Origin: Ashinkailepas kermadecensis
Taxonomy: Eukaryota; Arthropoda; Thecostraca; Neolepadidae
Direction: 5' to 3'
Length of the DNA stretch: 64,000 nucleotides
Assembly (NCBI GenBank): GCA_034440615.1
Contig: JAOTOM010004309.1
Location: 1 to 64,000 of the forward strand
The translations under genes were made by a program, and so were the position numbers. Positions 34,431 to 46,849 of the stretch are shown here, piece after piece. Position 1 is the first letter of the stretch; every line of letters begins with the position of its first letter. The notes beneath the pieces are model-generated. The model ran no database searches. It worked only from the letters and a program-made list of their open reading frames with translations, and had not been told where the DNA came from.

Positions 34431-34847
34431 ATAGCTCCCGAGGAACTTGAGATAAGGGATTGATTGGGGTGAGAGTATGTACATTTCTAATACCTTTTCT
34501 GGATAGGCTTAACCCAGATGGGACCCTGTGGCTCTTATTAAGCCTTAACACTTTATGACTTTATGAATTTATGAGGAACTTGGAGCATGTTCCTCAAGCC
34601 ATGCATGGAAAGGTGGCGTCCCTACGGCTGGAGAAGTCGCCCCTTCAGGAAGATTCCAGTGCAGCCGTCCCCGCCCCCCCACCACCATCTCGCTCAACGA
34701 ATTCTTGTGCCAAAGATACCAATTTCAGTTGAAAAGTCGTCCATTTGAGACGAAATGGCTCCCCTTCAGCTTAGGCCAGTGCACCCTCTATCCATCCCCA
34801 CTCCCCCACCGGCTGAGCGATTGTTTGTCGCCGAAGGTACTCCTCCC

Positions 34848-35041
34848 GGGGCGGGGATGGCCGAGTGGTTAAACGTGTTGAGCTTTGGGTACCAAAGGTC
34901 CGTGGTTGAACACTGGCACCACTCGGGACATTTCCAGATCCCGCGGCCCACCGGCGAAACAGTGTGGGCGGCGTCATCAGCGGTGATCGTTCATAAAGTG
35001 CGTCGAGAACCACTAAAAATAAACAAGCAAACAAAGACACC
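34848..35041 (+). mobile_element. tRNA-derived SINE (family 2), copy 2
   Basis: Best copy of the family: GGGGCGGGGATGGCCGAGTGG, B-box-like GTGGTTGAACACT, shared body (CCCGCGGCCCACCGGCGAAA, GTGTGGGCGGCG, AAAGTGCGTCGAGAACCAC) and an AAACAAAC-type tail. The 5' part resembles a Leu/Ser-type tRNA. Confidence 0.85.
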
Positions 35042-35490
35042 CCTCTTAGGATCCTATCTCTGCACGTGTGTACCACCATGGGGAATAGTGGGGCGGATAA
35101 GCTAACCTATTGTACATGGTACCAGGTGTACCGTTCCGTGGTGGCGGGTGGCGGGTGTGCGGTAGCTTTAGCGCTCAAAGACAACCACTAAAGGCCTTCT
35201 GCAAAACAGAGGGCATCACCCTGTCGCTTCCATCGCTTCTGGGTGACAAGCACCCAGAACTCCTTCAATTGCTGTTTTAATATCTGTTCGCTACAAAACT
35301 AGCAGGAGCACTGTAAACATCATACCACCAACACTCGCTTCAGCACGCAATGCACGCCTGCGAAACACTCGTAAGAAACACGTTAATAGACATCCTCAAA
35401 TGGCGTCGATGTGCATCAGCCGACTTGCTTTACAATTATAATTAAATTGTTACCTAGTGGGGCCGTTGGACGTAGATGAGCCGACTTGCT
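35042..35490. other. Intergenic, no gene recognised
   Basis: Only short frames. CGTTGGACGTAGATGAGCCG near 35464 is repeated at about 36520 and 36590. Confidence 0.5.
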
Positions 35491-36482
35491 TTAACACGCG
35501 CACTAGAGGGGTGGGGGGGGGGAGAAATCCGCCCACCACTCCGATTTTTCGTACATAACTCCAGATTTTACCAGTCGATATGCACCATTGTTTGCGTACC
35601 TGCTTAGAAATGTCCGGCGCGTCGTCTAAAGTAAGAAAAACGGAAATCGGCTGAAAATGTGTCGAGTTAAAAGCCGTTACACTCAAAACAATTCGTACCG
35701 CCAGACCACAAAAATCGGCGCGGATGCGCTTCTCGTATATCAGCAAAAAGGAAGCGCTGTTGGCAACACTAGCGACTTGTTTGATGTATATTGTAATGCT
35801 GCATAGTTTCAAGGTCATATTAGGTCACCGAGGTCAAGTCAGGTCAAGTCCATGACAGGTTAATGGAACCAAACTTGGTCAATTGGAATGTTGTCATAAA
35901 TGCACATGACTCATGCGATTAATGTCATTTTGGATGTTACTCCTTACACATCCTGAAAACTACTGTTTGTCGTTGTGTACCTAAGCGTTTCCATACTTCA
36001 TTCATGTACATCACTCCTTTCTTCGCGAAGCCGATTGCGCCGAGCCGCCCGACGGAGCAGTCGGGCGAACGGCCCGGTTCCGGTAACTGGAACAGGTAAC
36101 TGATCTGATTATGTGCTGCTATATAGGTGACCTGAGGTGAAATGCTGGGTCTAGCATCTGTATTGCATCATTAGTAACGTCCAAATGATCATTGATGCCC
36201 ATATTGGAGCATTTAAACACAATCACAGCGATCTATAACAATGACAAGCCAAGCCACGCAAAACAAGCAAACTGTGACATATGTGACCTCATTTGACCTT
36301 GAAGATAATGATATAAGGACATGAAAGTTGCACACAATGTAGTTCACTACCGCACCCATCCACCCGGAGAATTTGGTTACTCCAACTTTAATAGGAGCCC
36401 AGATCTTAGGAGGGGCGAAATCGGCACCCCACCCCCTCTCCAGTGCGCGTAATTTTCAGAGGCCCTCCAGGGCGCGTGTTAA
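35491..36482 (+). mobile_element. TTAA-element family X, copy 2
   Basis: TTAA at 35491-35494 and 36479-36482, same tips and interior as copy 1. The AGGTCA DR4-DR3-DR4 array lies at 35812-35846. The flanks carry copies of the GGACGTAGATGAGCCG repeat. Confidence 0.88.
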
Positions 36483-37800
36483 GAAAAAATAGCATAGCGT
36501 AAAACGACTACCCAGAGGAGCCATCGGACGTAGATGAGCCGATTTTCCTCGCAACTCATAGCGTAAAACGGCTACCCAGAGGTACAGCGGACGTAGATGA
36601 GCCGAATTGCAAAACACCTTACTAACCCGACTGACAGCCCTGCATGGCATGCTTAGACTAACCCGCTACTAACAACTAGCACTCATCGGCGGGCGTGATA
36701 GGCGGTGCGGTGCCTGTACATTGTCCTCCTTGTCCGCACGGTAAAGATTCCTTGGTGCTCTTCGACGAGAGTAGACTAATTCCGGCACCCTGGCAAAATC
36801 ATCCTTACCGTCACTCTCAAAACACCCACCCTACCCCAGCTACAAATTAGCTTGCGGAGGAGTAAAGTAAAACTAAAACAATTTAGACATCCGGGAGATG
36901 TCCCCAACCCAGCCCCCGCCTTCAGCACCTAAGACGCCAGCGTAAAACTCACTTAACGTAAACTTACACTTGCCTGCGCTTTGCTTGCAAAACACATTCG
37001 CTATAAAGGCGGCACAAACGACCGTTTTTGTCCGGCATGCTTTAAGACATCACTCCCCCCCCCCCTCCCCACCTCCCGGTGACGGGCGGCGGTCGGTCGG
37101 ACCGGGCTATCCACCAGGTATGGCACAAATGACCAGCATGACGCTAAGTGACCCATCACGGAACGGAACCGAAGTGCTCGGCAACTGTTGGTATGGAGCA
37201 GAGGTCTAGAAATTATGAAGAGAAATGCCGAGTTTGCAAAGCTGATTTCCATGTTGCTGATTTGCAAGGCACAGTAGCTGAGGGATCACGGATGTACACT
37301 CACGTAGCTTTCCACAGTATCTGAATATAGAGTTCTTGGAAAGCTCGCTCAATGCACGGCGGCATTGTAGTGTGCTGAAAGGGTTCTGACCGGTACGCGA
37401 CGCTTCTGCGACTTCCCCAGAATATATCGTGGTGAGTATTGAAAAAGTCTCGGCTGGGATCGTGGTCCTCTGACGATTCAAGCCGAGACTTCTTCAAGGC
37501 TCACACGAGATCTGTTGGAGTAGCCGCAGTAATACGGCGTACCGGCCACGGCACCCCTTTGCAGCGCATCCGAGCATACTCCTACTTATAATGTATAGTA
37601 ATTTACATCAGCAATCAAAAGGGTTCGCGCATCAAAAGGGTTCAGGCTGTGCTTCGGCCGAGCACACCAATTGGACAGGGTCACCTTCATATTCCTGTAC
37701 CTTACCGCTGTACCTACAAAGATGAATGAAGATTACGCACTGTGGACGACAGGTATCGACTCGTCGTTAAATGCCCTTGGAAACGTTCGCTTTTTTCTCA
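36483..37800. other. Intergenic, no gene recognised
   Basis: Contains a short tandem repeat (TAGCGTAAAACGRCTACCCA, about 68 bp spacing, 36490-36610). Otherwise only short frames without domains. Confidence 0.45.
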
Positions 37801-37808
37801 TCCACGGA

Positions 37809-38155
37809 CAGGGGCGGATACAGGGGTCACTGGGGGCATGTGTCCCCAATGACACGTGGCGCCCTTCCGGCCGGAAAAGCGTGTCCTTTCGGGAAGGAGT
37901 GCACATCTCCTCCCTCCCCCTCCTCAACTGATTCTCAAGTCCATCCCCTCATCTGAGCTGATTTTTCAGCCAGAGACGCCCCTCGGAGCGGCTTGGAATG
38001 AATAGGCGCCCCATCAGTGTGCTCGAGTGGATCCACGCTCAACGGATTTTCTCAGTCGAGGGCGTCCCTCCAGGCACATTCGTAGTGGCGCTCCTCCGAA
38101 GAAATGACACCCCTCCGGACAAGTTACCACATGACAATGCCTGGATTCGCCCCTG
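37809..38155. mobile_element. hAT-like MITE
   Basis: 347 bp with inverted tips CAGGGGCGGATACAGG and, at the other end, the inverse of CAGGGGCGAATCCAGG. The flanking 8 bp are TCCACGGA (37801-37808) and CCCATGGA (38156-38163), matching at 6 of 8 positions. An 8 bp duplication and CAGGGGCG-type tips are hAT hallmarks. No transposase frame is present. Confidence 0.8.
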
Positions 38156-38163
38156 CCCATGGA

Positions 38164-38860
38164 CCAGTTTCCATTACCAGATTGGTTGTCCCACAAATTG
38201 TCGAACTAAATGTTGAAATGTAATGGTACATATGCACATGCCCCACAATTGGTATTGGTTAGTTATGTTCAGACCTGTAAACGTGTTATAAAAGCTCAAA
38301 CACTTGGGCATACTAAGCAAAACTACACTAAACCTGACGTATAGTCTGGTCACCAAACCACACAAGCTAGATAGGTACATACCTACACCCACCGGTGCTC
38401 TGGTTGTCACAGTTTCTTTTTCAACAAGTCCCGTAAAGAGCAAAAGCGGATTACTTAAGCAGTCATCTGGGATTTTTGTCTCCCACCAACTCCCGCTAGT
38501 CCAGGGCCGAACTCCAGCATACACATTTGTTGTTGGAAATGAAAACCTACGGGGATATCCAGCCGGCCACATCTTATTCAGAAGTTTGATGATATGCCAA
38601 CTGAGTGTTTCACCCCCCCTCTGTGAACAGTAATTGTAGTTAATTTTTTGGCACGCATAGCAAGCATGATATTCCGACACATCTCAACATTAACGTCAAT
38701 AGTTATCCGACAGTAGGCATCTGCCCAAATTTTCAGCGTGCAGCAACATCTGACCTGGGTAGCAACATCCGGCCTAGACGCCAACTAACCAGCCGGACGC
38801 CAAACGATATCTAACATGGCTCCCATCCTGGCAAAGCTCCTGGTGCAGCTTCCCGGAGAC
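38164..38860. other. Intergenic, no gene recognised
   Basis: Frames of up to 168 codons (38680-38174, -) have no recognisable domain. Confidence 0.4.
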
Positions 38861-39145
38861 TGTGACATAACTTGATAGCCAATGTTACATCTGTGACATG
38901 CTTTGATGACCAACGTTAGATATGTGGCGCACCTGGACGACCAATGCTACATATGCGGCTTACTTTGTTGGCCAATGTTACATCTGTGGCATTCTTTGAT
39001 GGCTAATGTTGCATCTGTGACATGCCTTAATGGCCAATGCTACATTTGTAGCATACCTTGATGGCCAATGTTACATCTGTGACATACTTCGATGGTCAAT
39101 GTTACAAATGTGGCATACCCATATGGCCAATGTTACATCTATATC
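38861..39145. repeat. Minisatellite, about 30 bp unit (GGCCAATGTTACATCTGTG)
   Basis: About nine diverged units; the most decayed array in the window. Confidence 0.85.
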
Positions 39146-39384
39146 TAGCGATTTCCTTTTCGTGCTGACTCACAATTACACCCACAAACATGATTGCTAA
39201 ATAATTGCTACTGTTCCATATGTAATGAAATGTGGTGAAATCGAATGAATGAGATTCGAACTTCCAAATCATCTATGAGAGCATACCATCTGATCGTAAC
39301 ACCAATTCAATTTCACCCGCAATCGCATGTACAAATATATATATTCAGAGTGATGCTAATACCGGCGAAATCGGCGTCCGTCTC

Positions 39385-39850
39385 CCATTGAGCTCAATCG
39401 GACCAGACCACTTCCGCCTCCCATTCAGCTCCACCAGACCAGACCGCTTCCGTCTCTCATTCAGCTCCACCAGACCAGACCGCTTCCGTCTCTCATTCAG
39501 CTCCACCAGACCAGACCGCTTCCGTCTCTCATTCAGCTCCACCAGACCAGACCGCTTCCGTCTCTCATTTAGCTCCACCAGACCAGACCGCTTCCGTCTC
39601 TCATTCAGCTCCACCAGACCAGACCGCTTCCGTCTCTCATTTAGCTCTACCAGACCAGACCGCTTCCGTCTCTCATTCAGCTCCACCAGACCAGACCGCT
39701 TCCGTCTCCCATTCAGCTCCACCAGACCAGACCGCTTCCGTCTCTCATTCAGCTCCACCAGACCAGACCGCTTCCGTCTCCCATTCAGCTCCACCAGACC
39801 AGACCGCTTCCGTCTCCCATTCAGCTCCACCAGACCAGACCGCTTCAAGG
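39385..39850. repeat. Minisatellite, 36 bp unit, about 13 copies
   Basis: Nearly identical units (CAGCTCCACCAGACCAGACC + GCTTCCGTCTCTCATT). Because 36 is a multiple of 3, open frames run through on both strands (12-residue repeats). No start, flanking domain or composition supports a gene. Confidence 0.95.
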
Positions 39851-40013
39851 AGATTGAGTGAGTGGGCAGAACGAGACACAATGGACGTTTCAAACGGAAG
39901 CTATGTGGAATTTCTGTAGCTGGTATCTTGCCGAAAATTGTTATACCATTCTAACGAGCAGATGCTTGACCTATTTCTGATGTATACCGTCAGCTACATA
40001 CGCAACACCACAT

Positions 40014-40157
<144 letters not shown>

Positions 40158-40723
40158 CTGAGGTGCTCCTGGGGCTACTTCTGCTAATGCCCAGCTGAGA
40201 TGCTACTGTGGTTACGTCTGCTAATACCTGGTTGTGGCCTATCTGAAAAAGGAAAAAAAGTGCTAAAAATGCCGCCACTAATTGTACTGAACTAAATTTA
40301 TGGCGAATGATAGCACATGTACTGGTATCCTGAGTAATTCTTAAGCTGACTGTCCTGACCTTGGACAGCTGGCCATAGGAAGGCTCAACATTAATCGAGC
40401 CTGTAATAATGCATACAACCAAATATGATAGGCTGTTACATACGAATCAGTGGTCAGCATTAAGTAAATGACGTTCTATAAACGAGCAAAGATAACATAA
40501 ACACGAGTAAGTACTGATCAATAAAAGCTGCAAATAAAAGTCAGCATCAAACTAATTTAGTTTCCGGTTTGTTAATGGTGCGGTGCCGTTTACGCCTGAG
40601 GCGTGTCAACTGCCATCTCGTCGTATTTCCCGAACGTGTCAAGGGAGGATATCGTGACAGGCTTTGAAGTAGCTGCACTGCAGATTTGTTCATGCTCCGA
40701 CAAGCTTAGTTGATGCTCTTGCG

Positions 40724-41248
40724 ATGCTCTTGGTGCTGAATGAGATGCAAATAACGTGCACGTTATTCCTGCTGACTAAACGGTGCATTACTGGCATCCT
40801 TGAAAGCGACTTGCACTTGCCTGCCACTACATTTACGTCCACTCGAGAAGATGCGTACACAAGGATAGTTTCCCTTGCCTATAGATACTCCCTAACTATA
40901 CACAGAATTGTAGAAGATTCTGTAAACACACTATATTTTGGAAGGGATTTGAGCAGCATTGTAATTATGCATGTGTGTGTGCATAAACATAAATGTCACA
41001 TCCCACTGTACGGTACCAACGAACTGTCTGACATACCTAATTACTTAGCAATATATGCATTGCATATCTGCATAACACGGTGGCATTCCTGCTTGTGTGT
41101 ATTATATTATGATTTTGATGTGGTTCTAGCAGAAACCCCAGACATCACAGAAACGCACGAAGTGTTACAAATGCGACGAATGCACAAGGAAAGTGCACAC
41201 GTGCACCAACGTGAATGCACCAACATTGGTGGCTACTTGTCGTTGTAG
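40724..41248 (+). CDS. Unidentified 174-codon open frame
   Basis: Starts at an ATG and has mixed, protein-like composition, but no motif I recognise, no signal peptide and no third-position bias like that of the crustin exons. It could be chance. It is listed because it is one of the longest frames in the window not explained by a repeat. Confidence 0.2.
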   Translation: MLLVLNEMQITCTLFLLTKRCITGILESDLHLPATTFTSTREDAYTRIVSLAYRYSLTIHRIVEDSVNTLYFGRDLSSIVIMHVCVHKHKCHIPLYGTNELSDIPNYLAIYALHICITRWHSCLCVLYYDFDVVLAETPDITETHEVLQMRRMHKESAHVHQRECTNIGGYLSL

Positions 41249-41505
41249 ACTTAAATTAGTGAAATGAGAAAATTTAGCAATTTAAAGTTATTTGTACAGG
41301 CGTAATTTGAAGAATGTTATGTTTCCACAATCCCATCCCCAAATACCACCGAGCATTGCCACTCTCTGCCGGCCACAATCCCAACCCCAATAATGCAGAA
41401 GCAATGTGTCTTGTAGAACAACACCAAAGGGACGGCTGAGGCTGGTGTGGTCCGGGTAAACGGCTCTTCGGCTTTCTCCCTCTTCCCTATGGAATCACCT
41501 CGTGT

Positions 41506-41889
41506 CTTTTGGATGAAACCCGTGTCTGGCCACACGATGAAGTGGATGCGCCGCACAGGCCGTGCTGAATTCAACCCGAACACCAGCGAGCGGATGAGCT
41601 GGCGGATGAAGCGTCGAACACTGCGGATCGGCATGCTCCCGGCAGCTCGGACATCGTCACCACCTGACGCGACCCGCACAGTCGACAACAAGACGACAGC
41701 GTGGACACTGCGGTCAGTCGGGTGAAGACTGGGTGTGCGCCGGGGGTAGGGGTCGGAGCTCGCGCGTTGCAGACGGCTGGCCCGAGCTGTGACCAACAAG
41801 CCGATCTGCTCCATCTCGTTGCGGACGTCCGTCGAGGTGACGTGGAGGCGAGGAGCCGAGGCACTGGAGCGGAGAGCCACCCCGCTCTA
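41506..41889 (-). CDS. Candidate internal coding exon, unidentified protein
   Basis: A minus-strand frame of about 128 codons with strong G/C preference at third positions, like the crustin exons and unlike the surrounding DNA. It contains DVRNEMEQIGLLVTARA, RRFIRQLIRSLVFGLN and RRIHFIVWPDTGFIQK. There is no ATG at the 5' end. The frame becomes open after a possible acceptor (CTTCTTCAGCACTAG, ending about 41890) and could end at a donor such as ACGAG|GTGATT (about 41505). The R..RSL...IHFIV pattern is faintly reminiscent of GT8-type glycosyltransferases, but this is too weak to name. It may be one exon of a larger gene whose other exons are outside recognition. Confidence 0.4.
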
Positions 41890-42097
41890 GTGCTGAAGAA
41901 GCCATCGCTCCACAAAGCAAGGTGATGTGAAGTAGATACGGCTCGTGGCTGCACGGACACTCAGGGCACTCACGACACTCACACCACTCAAGACAAGACA
42001 CCCAGTGCTGATATACAAACACAGATATACAGATTTCACCAAGTCGCGCTTCGACAGTTGTCCTTGCTCGTGCAGTGCCCTTATGGACTCCTCACAC

Positions 42098-42478
42098 CGT
42101 TATAAACACTGCATCCGGCCGGTGCCATTGTAATCACCAACAGAGCACCTTCGTTATAAACACCGCATCCGGCCGGTGCCATTGTAATCACCAACAGAGC
42201 ACCTTCGTTATAAAGACTGTATCCGGCCGGTGCCATTGTAATCACCAACAGAGCACCTTCGTTATAAACACTGTATCCGGCCGGTGCCATTGTAATCACC
42301 AACAGAGCACCTTCGTTATAAACACCGCATCCGGCCGGTGCCATTGTAATCACCAACAGAGCACCTTCGTTATAAACACTGTATCCGGCCGGTGCCATTG
42401 TAATCACCAACAGAGCACCTTCGTTATAAAGACTGTATCCGGCCGGCGCCATTGTAATCACCAACAGAGCACCTCCGC
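42098..42478. repeat. Minisatellite, 54 bp unit, 7 copies
   Basis: Seven almost perfect copies (GTTATAAACACYGYATCCGG + CCGGTGCCATTGTAATCACC + AACAGAGCACCTTC). The unit is a multiple of 3, so 18-residue repeat frames are open on both strands. It sits just upstream of the candidate exon at 41.5-41.9 kb. Confidence 0.97.
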
Positions 42479-42924
42479 ACAAGCAATATGCGCTCCATTT
42501 CCCTAGTCGAACAACAAGGATTGACGTCTTTGTTATTGGAAGCGTAAGAGGAGCATTAAAATTCATACATCCTGTCAAACTTGGTCTGTCTCGTATCGCC
42601 GGCTGTTGGCCTTATTCCTTAAATTATGTTGCATCAGCTTGCTATGTCTGCCGAAGCCAAAGTGCATCTGCTTATCTTGGTCATAGGCATACTACAGGAG
42701 CATCCAGTGGTGGGACCGCATTCTGAAATGTGCTTAATGTATTTATCATGTGATTTCATGGCTTGTTTAATCTTTGCAATCAATATGCGACAATTTTTTT
42801 TCAAGCGTGCGGCAAGCTAGCGTTCGCATACAGACTCGGGACCAAGTAGCCAGGATCGCGTGAAACGTAATCGACAAGGAAACACTCACATCACCAGCCA
42901 GCTGCCAATCGCTCTCCCTGGGTG

Positions 42925-43195
42925 CAGTCGGTGATCATCTAAGGGTCACAGTCGGTGATCATCTAAGGGTCACAGTCGGCGATCATCTAAGGGTCACAGT
43001 CGGTGATAATCTAAGGGTCACAGTCGGCGATCATCTAAGGGTCACAGTCGGTGATAATATAAGGGTCACAGTCGGCGATCATCTAAGGGTCACAGTCGGT
43101 GATAATCTAAGGGTCACAGTCGGTGATAATCTAAGGGTCACAGTCGGTGATCATCTAAGGGTCACAGTCGGTGATCATCTAAGGGTCACAGTCGT
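42925..43195. repeat. Minisatellite, 24 bp unit, about 11 copies
   Basis: CAGTCGGTGATCATCTAAGG + GTCA, with GATC/GATA and GGTG/GGCG variants interspersed. Confidence 0.97.
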
Positions 43196-43261
43196 GAATC
43201 AGTTGTCAGGATACAATGGAATTTCAGGCGACTTCGTCCTAACACCACCATCCGCCAAAAA

Positions 43262-43490
43262 AACTTAGTCATAAAGTCATAAAGTGGTCAGACTTGATAA
43301 AAGCCACAAGGGCCCATCCAGGCTAAAGTCTGTGAAGGAAAGATACCATAATCCTGGACAAAAAGACACCCATCATCTCAACTAATATCACACCCCAATT
43401 TCGAAAGAAGCTAGCCACAAACAACGCACACTCCCATCAATACCTATCTACCTTGCCTATCTAGCCCTATTCACTCGATCTCGCGTAACA
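43262..43490 (-). mobile_element. CR1/L2-like LINE 3' end fragment
   Basis: Inverse of 33925-34100 (CTATCTAGCCCTATTC, CACAAGGGCCCATC), ending in CATAAAGTCATAAAGT, i.e. (ACTTTATG)2 on the minus strand. A third tail-like (CATAAAGA)n next to CACAAGGGCCC lies at 24885-24940. Confidence 0.6.
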
Positions 43491-44157
43491 CACACGTGGA
43501 TCGAGTGCCCAGCCAATAATTGTCAAACTTCATCGATGCCGATGTTCTCAGCAATACTCACCGGTGCATCGAACGCAGCTGTCAATCTACTGTCGCATGT
43601 CTAGTTTTGCATTAAAATGTGATGCGCAGGAGTGGTCGAAGCTAGGCTCACTTTGAACCACGATCACGGTGTCATAAAATTCGCCTCACTTATACTACTA
43701 CTTAATTTTCCACATGACGGCCACACCCGTCAATGTTCTACAGTTTCACATTCCAATGTATGGCCTTTAACAATGGTGATCGAAGCTAGAGGTAAATATG
43801 TTGAACTGTCATGATTTGACTAAACATAACCTCGACAGGGCTGTTTGTCTTCTTTTCTCATTTTTGTTTTGTTTTTGGTTAATGTAAAATCTATGTTCGG
43901 CTAAGGTACTGACAAATGCGTGGTCACCACACCCCATTAAGTACAATTACCTCATGGCAGGGCAATATTGATCTGTGTGTGTTTGTCACTTCGTTCTTGG
44001 CCTGTATTCGGAAAGCGGCCGTATGAATGAACATGAACAAACGCCACGCGCTACATACCGCTCTGTACGATCACACAAACAGAACAATTGGCCCACCTGC
44101 GATGCCCATGGTCAGGGAGAGCGTTCGATCTGTCAATAAACGTTCTGAGTTTGTTTG

Positions 44158-44420
44158 CAGGGCATCCATCAGCCCTTCATGTCATCCATCAGCCCTTGCA
44201 GGGCGTCTATTAGCCCTTGCAAGGCACCATCAGCCCTTTCAGGGCACCTATCAGCCCCTTGGGGGCACCCATCAACCCTTTCAGAGCACCCATCAGCCCT
44301 CGCAGGACACCTATTAGCCAGTCCAAGGCACCCATCAGCCCTTTCAGGGCACCCATCAGCCCTTTCAAGGCATCCATCAGCCCTTTCGGGGCATCCATCA
44401 ACCCTTTAAAGGTACCCATC
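44158..44420. repeat. Minisatellite, about 21 bp unit (CAGGGCACCCATCAGCCCTT)
   Basis: About 12 diverged copies. Confidence 0.9.
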
Positions 44421-45844
44421 AACGTTTTCGGACATCGACAAAGGGAATTAAATACCAGTTGGAAAGTATTTGCGTTTGTGCCAGATGCATTCTCGGCTTG
44501 CGATTTTCAGGTCCAATATCAGTATTGTTCAATGAGGTTTCCTGTGTACTTGCCCGAACGGAAACCTTCTGCCCCACCCGTCCCTGCTGCAATACAGAAA
44601 CGTCTCTGACCATTTAACCGATGTTGTGCTGCACAGGTGACCAGGCCAGTGAGTCTCACATTGAGGCCAGTGAGTCCCCCCCCGCCCCGCCGCTCCAGCT
44701 GCAATGCCGGGACGTCTCTGACCTCTGACCACGTGATGCTGACGCCGCCGGGTCGCGGTAGCGAGGAGCCAATTACGGCGGCGGCCAGTGCCAGCCGGTG
44801 TCCCGTGTGGGGCGGAGGTGTTGTGTCACACACAGACCACGGCCGGCAGACGCGGCCCCGCCTGTCGCTGATGGCCCCCTGCAGTCGGCTGGGGTCAGTC
44901 CGCTACTGTGGTCGCCGACCTCGTGGTCTGACGCTTCTCTGAGCTCGGCTGAGACGCGGTGAACAAACTCGGCCGACGTCACATCAGGTGTCAACGATCG
45001 GGGTGGGGCTGGCGGTGTCCGCCATGGACTGCGCTACCCACCCTGTGGTCTTCAGTCCAGTCACAAGTCTGATAATTCAGTAATGATCTAGTACAGTTAT
45101 CTACTAGTGTTAGTCTGGTAGACGAATCATCCGTGGTAATCCAATCGACTGGTAGATATTTTAGTAGCCTTGTAGCTTAGCTTAGTATTCTAGTAGCCTA
45201 GTCAGTCCAATGTTCTCGGTGTCTAGGTGTCTAGGATGTGGTGCCTAAGTAGTATAGCAAGCTGTAGCACAGTAGTGTCAAAGAGGATAGCAACATAGCA
45301 GCATAGTCTAGTAATCTACTCGTAGTACTCTAGTGCTCTCGTGATATCCATCCACCGAAATACCTCGTGATATCCATCCACCGAAATACCTCGTGCCAGT
45401 CGCATCTCCCCTGACCTCCACGAGCAAGAGCTGTCGACGGCTTCAATTCCTTGTTTTCTGGTTTCTATCCCCACACTATTATTTCGGAAACTAAAAATAT
45501 ATCATCTACTTTTTGGCGTGGCGTGTATAGAAGCGGTTTCCAATGCGCCTCTCAGCCTTCGTCCCTCCCAAGTCTGAATAGTTCACCGCCACTGAACCTG
45601 TATGAAGTCGCATTGGGATTAACTTGGTCACAACCCGTCCAAATTAGGGCACACTGTGGGGCTAGGACGGGTCATACTCCGGTGCCAAAATGAATTTGAA
45701 GGAAATTTGAACATGAAGGTTGTCTAAACGGATGTAGTTTTGTACAAGGAATTCAAAGATGAGTTTATTTTTTGGATAAGATAACTCTAACCTACATCTA
45801 TCATGTAGTTTTAAATCGCAATTTTTACCATTTCGAGCCCCGTT
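44421..45844. other. Intergenic, no gene recognised
   Basis: 44640-45060 is G+C-rich and has open frames on both strands without domains. 45080-45340 is rich in TAGTC/CTAGT-type words (short decayed repeats). Confidence 0.4.
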
Positions 45845-46763
45845 TTAACACGCGCCCTGGAGGGGCTCTGAAAATTACGCGCACTGGAGGGGGGGCGGAT
45901 TCACCCCCCTAAGATATCGGCTCCTATTAAAGCTGGAGGAACAAATTTCGCAGGGTGGATGGGTACGGTAGTGAACTCTATTGTGTGCGAATTTCATGAC
46001 CTTAGGTCAATATATTCAAGGTCAAATGAGGTCACATTTGTCAAAATTGTATTGTTTTGCGTGGCTTGGCTTGTCATTGTTATGGATCGCTGTGATTGTG
46101 TTTAAATGCTCCAAAATGGCATCAATGATGTTTTGGACATTGCTAATGATGCAATACAGATGCTAGACCCGACATTTGACCTCAGGTCACCTATATAGCA
46201 GCACTTTATCAGGTCAGTTACCTGTTCCAGTTACCGGAACCGGACCGCCCGCCCGACTGCTCCGTCGGGCAGCTCGGCGCAATCGGTTTCGCGAAGAAAG
46301 GAGTGAAGTACATGAATAAAGTATGGAAACGCTTAGGTACACAATAGCAAACAGTAGTGCATTTATGACAACATTCCAGTTGACCAAGTTTGGTTCCATT
46401 AACCTGTCATGAACTTGACCTGACTTGACCTCGGTGACCTAACATGACCTTGAAACTATATAGCATATCAATTTACATCAAACAAGTCCCTAGTGTTGCC
46501 AAGAACACTTCCCTTTTGCGGATATACGGGAAGCGCATCAGCGCCGATTTTTGTGGTCTGGCGCTAGGATTTTTTAAAAACTTTAACTGCTCCTAACTCG
46601 AAATATTTTCGGCAGATTTCTATTTTTCTTGCTTTAAACGACGTGACGGTCATTTCTAAGTAGGTACACAAAAAATGGTGTGTATCAACCGGTAAAATCT
46701 GGAGTTATGTACGAAAAATCGGAGGGGTGGGCGGATTTCCCCCCCCTCCAGTGCTCGTGTTAA
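45845..46763 (-). mobile_element. TTAA-element family X, copy 3 (inverted)
   Basis: TTAA at 45845-45848 and 46760-46763, tips TTAACACGCGCCCTGGAGGGG and TTAACACGAGCACTGGAGGG. The DR4-DR3-DR4 array (as TGACCT) is at 46416-46450. Confidence 0.88.
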
Positions 46764-46849
46764 GATATTAAAAGATATAAGGGAAATCATATATATTGCT
46801 CAAGTCAAATCAAAATTAAATCTTTATTAACAGGTAAACTGCCTGCATA

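Larger units (their letters stand above)
32846..34590 (+). mobile_element. CR1/L2-like LINE 3' region with ACTTTATG tail, interrupted by a TTAA element
   Basis: Downstream of the RT fragment, the sequence interrupted at 32964-33917 continues at 33918. It ends with ACTTTATGACTTTATG (34550-34565), an octamer tail like CR1/L2 3' ends. Part of 33920-34100 recurs inverted at 43270-43490, again next to a CATAAAGT-type tail. 34103-34430 holds a tandem duplication of about 150 bp. Linking all of this to one LINE is inference. Confidence 0.6.
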
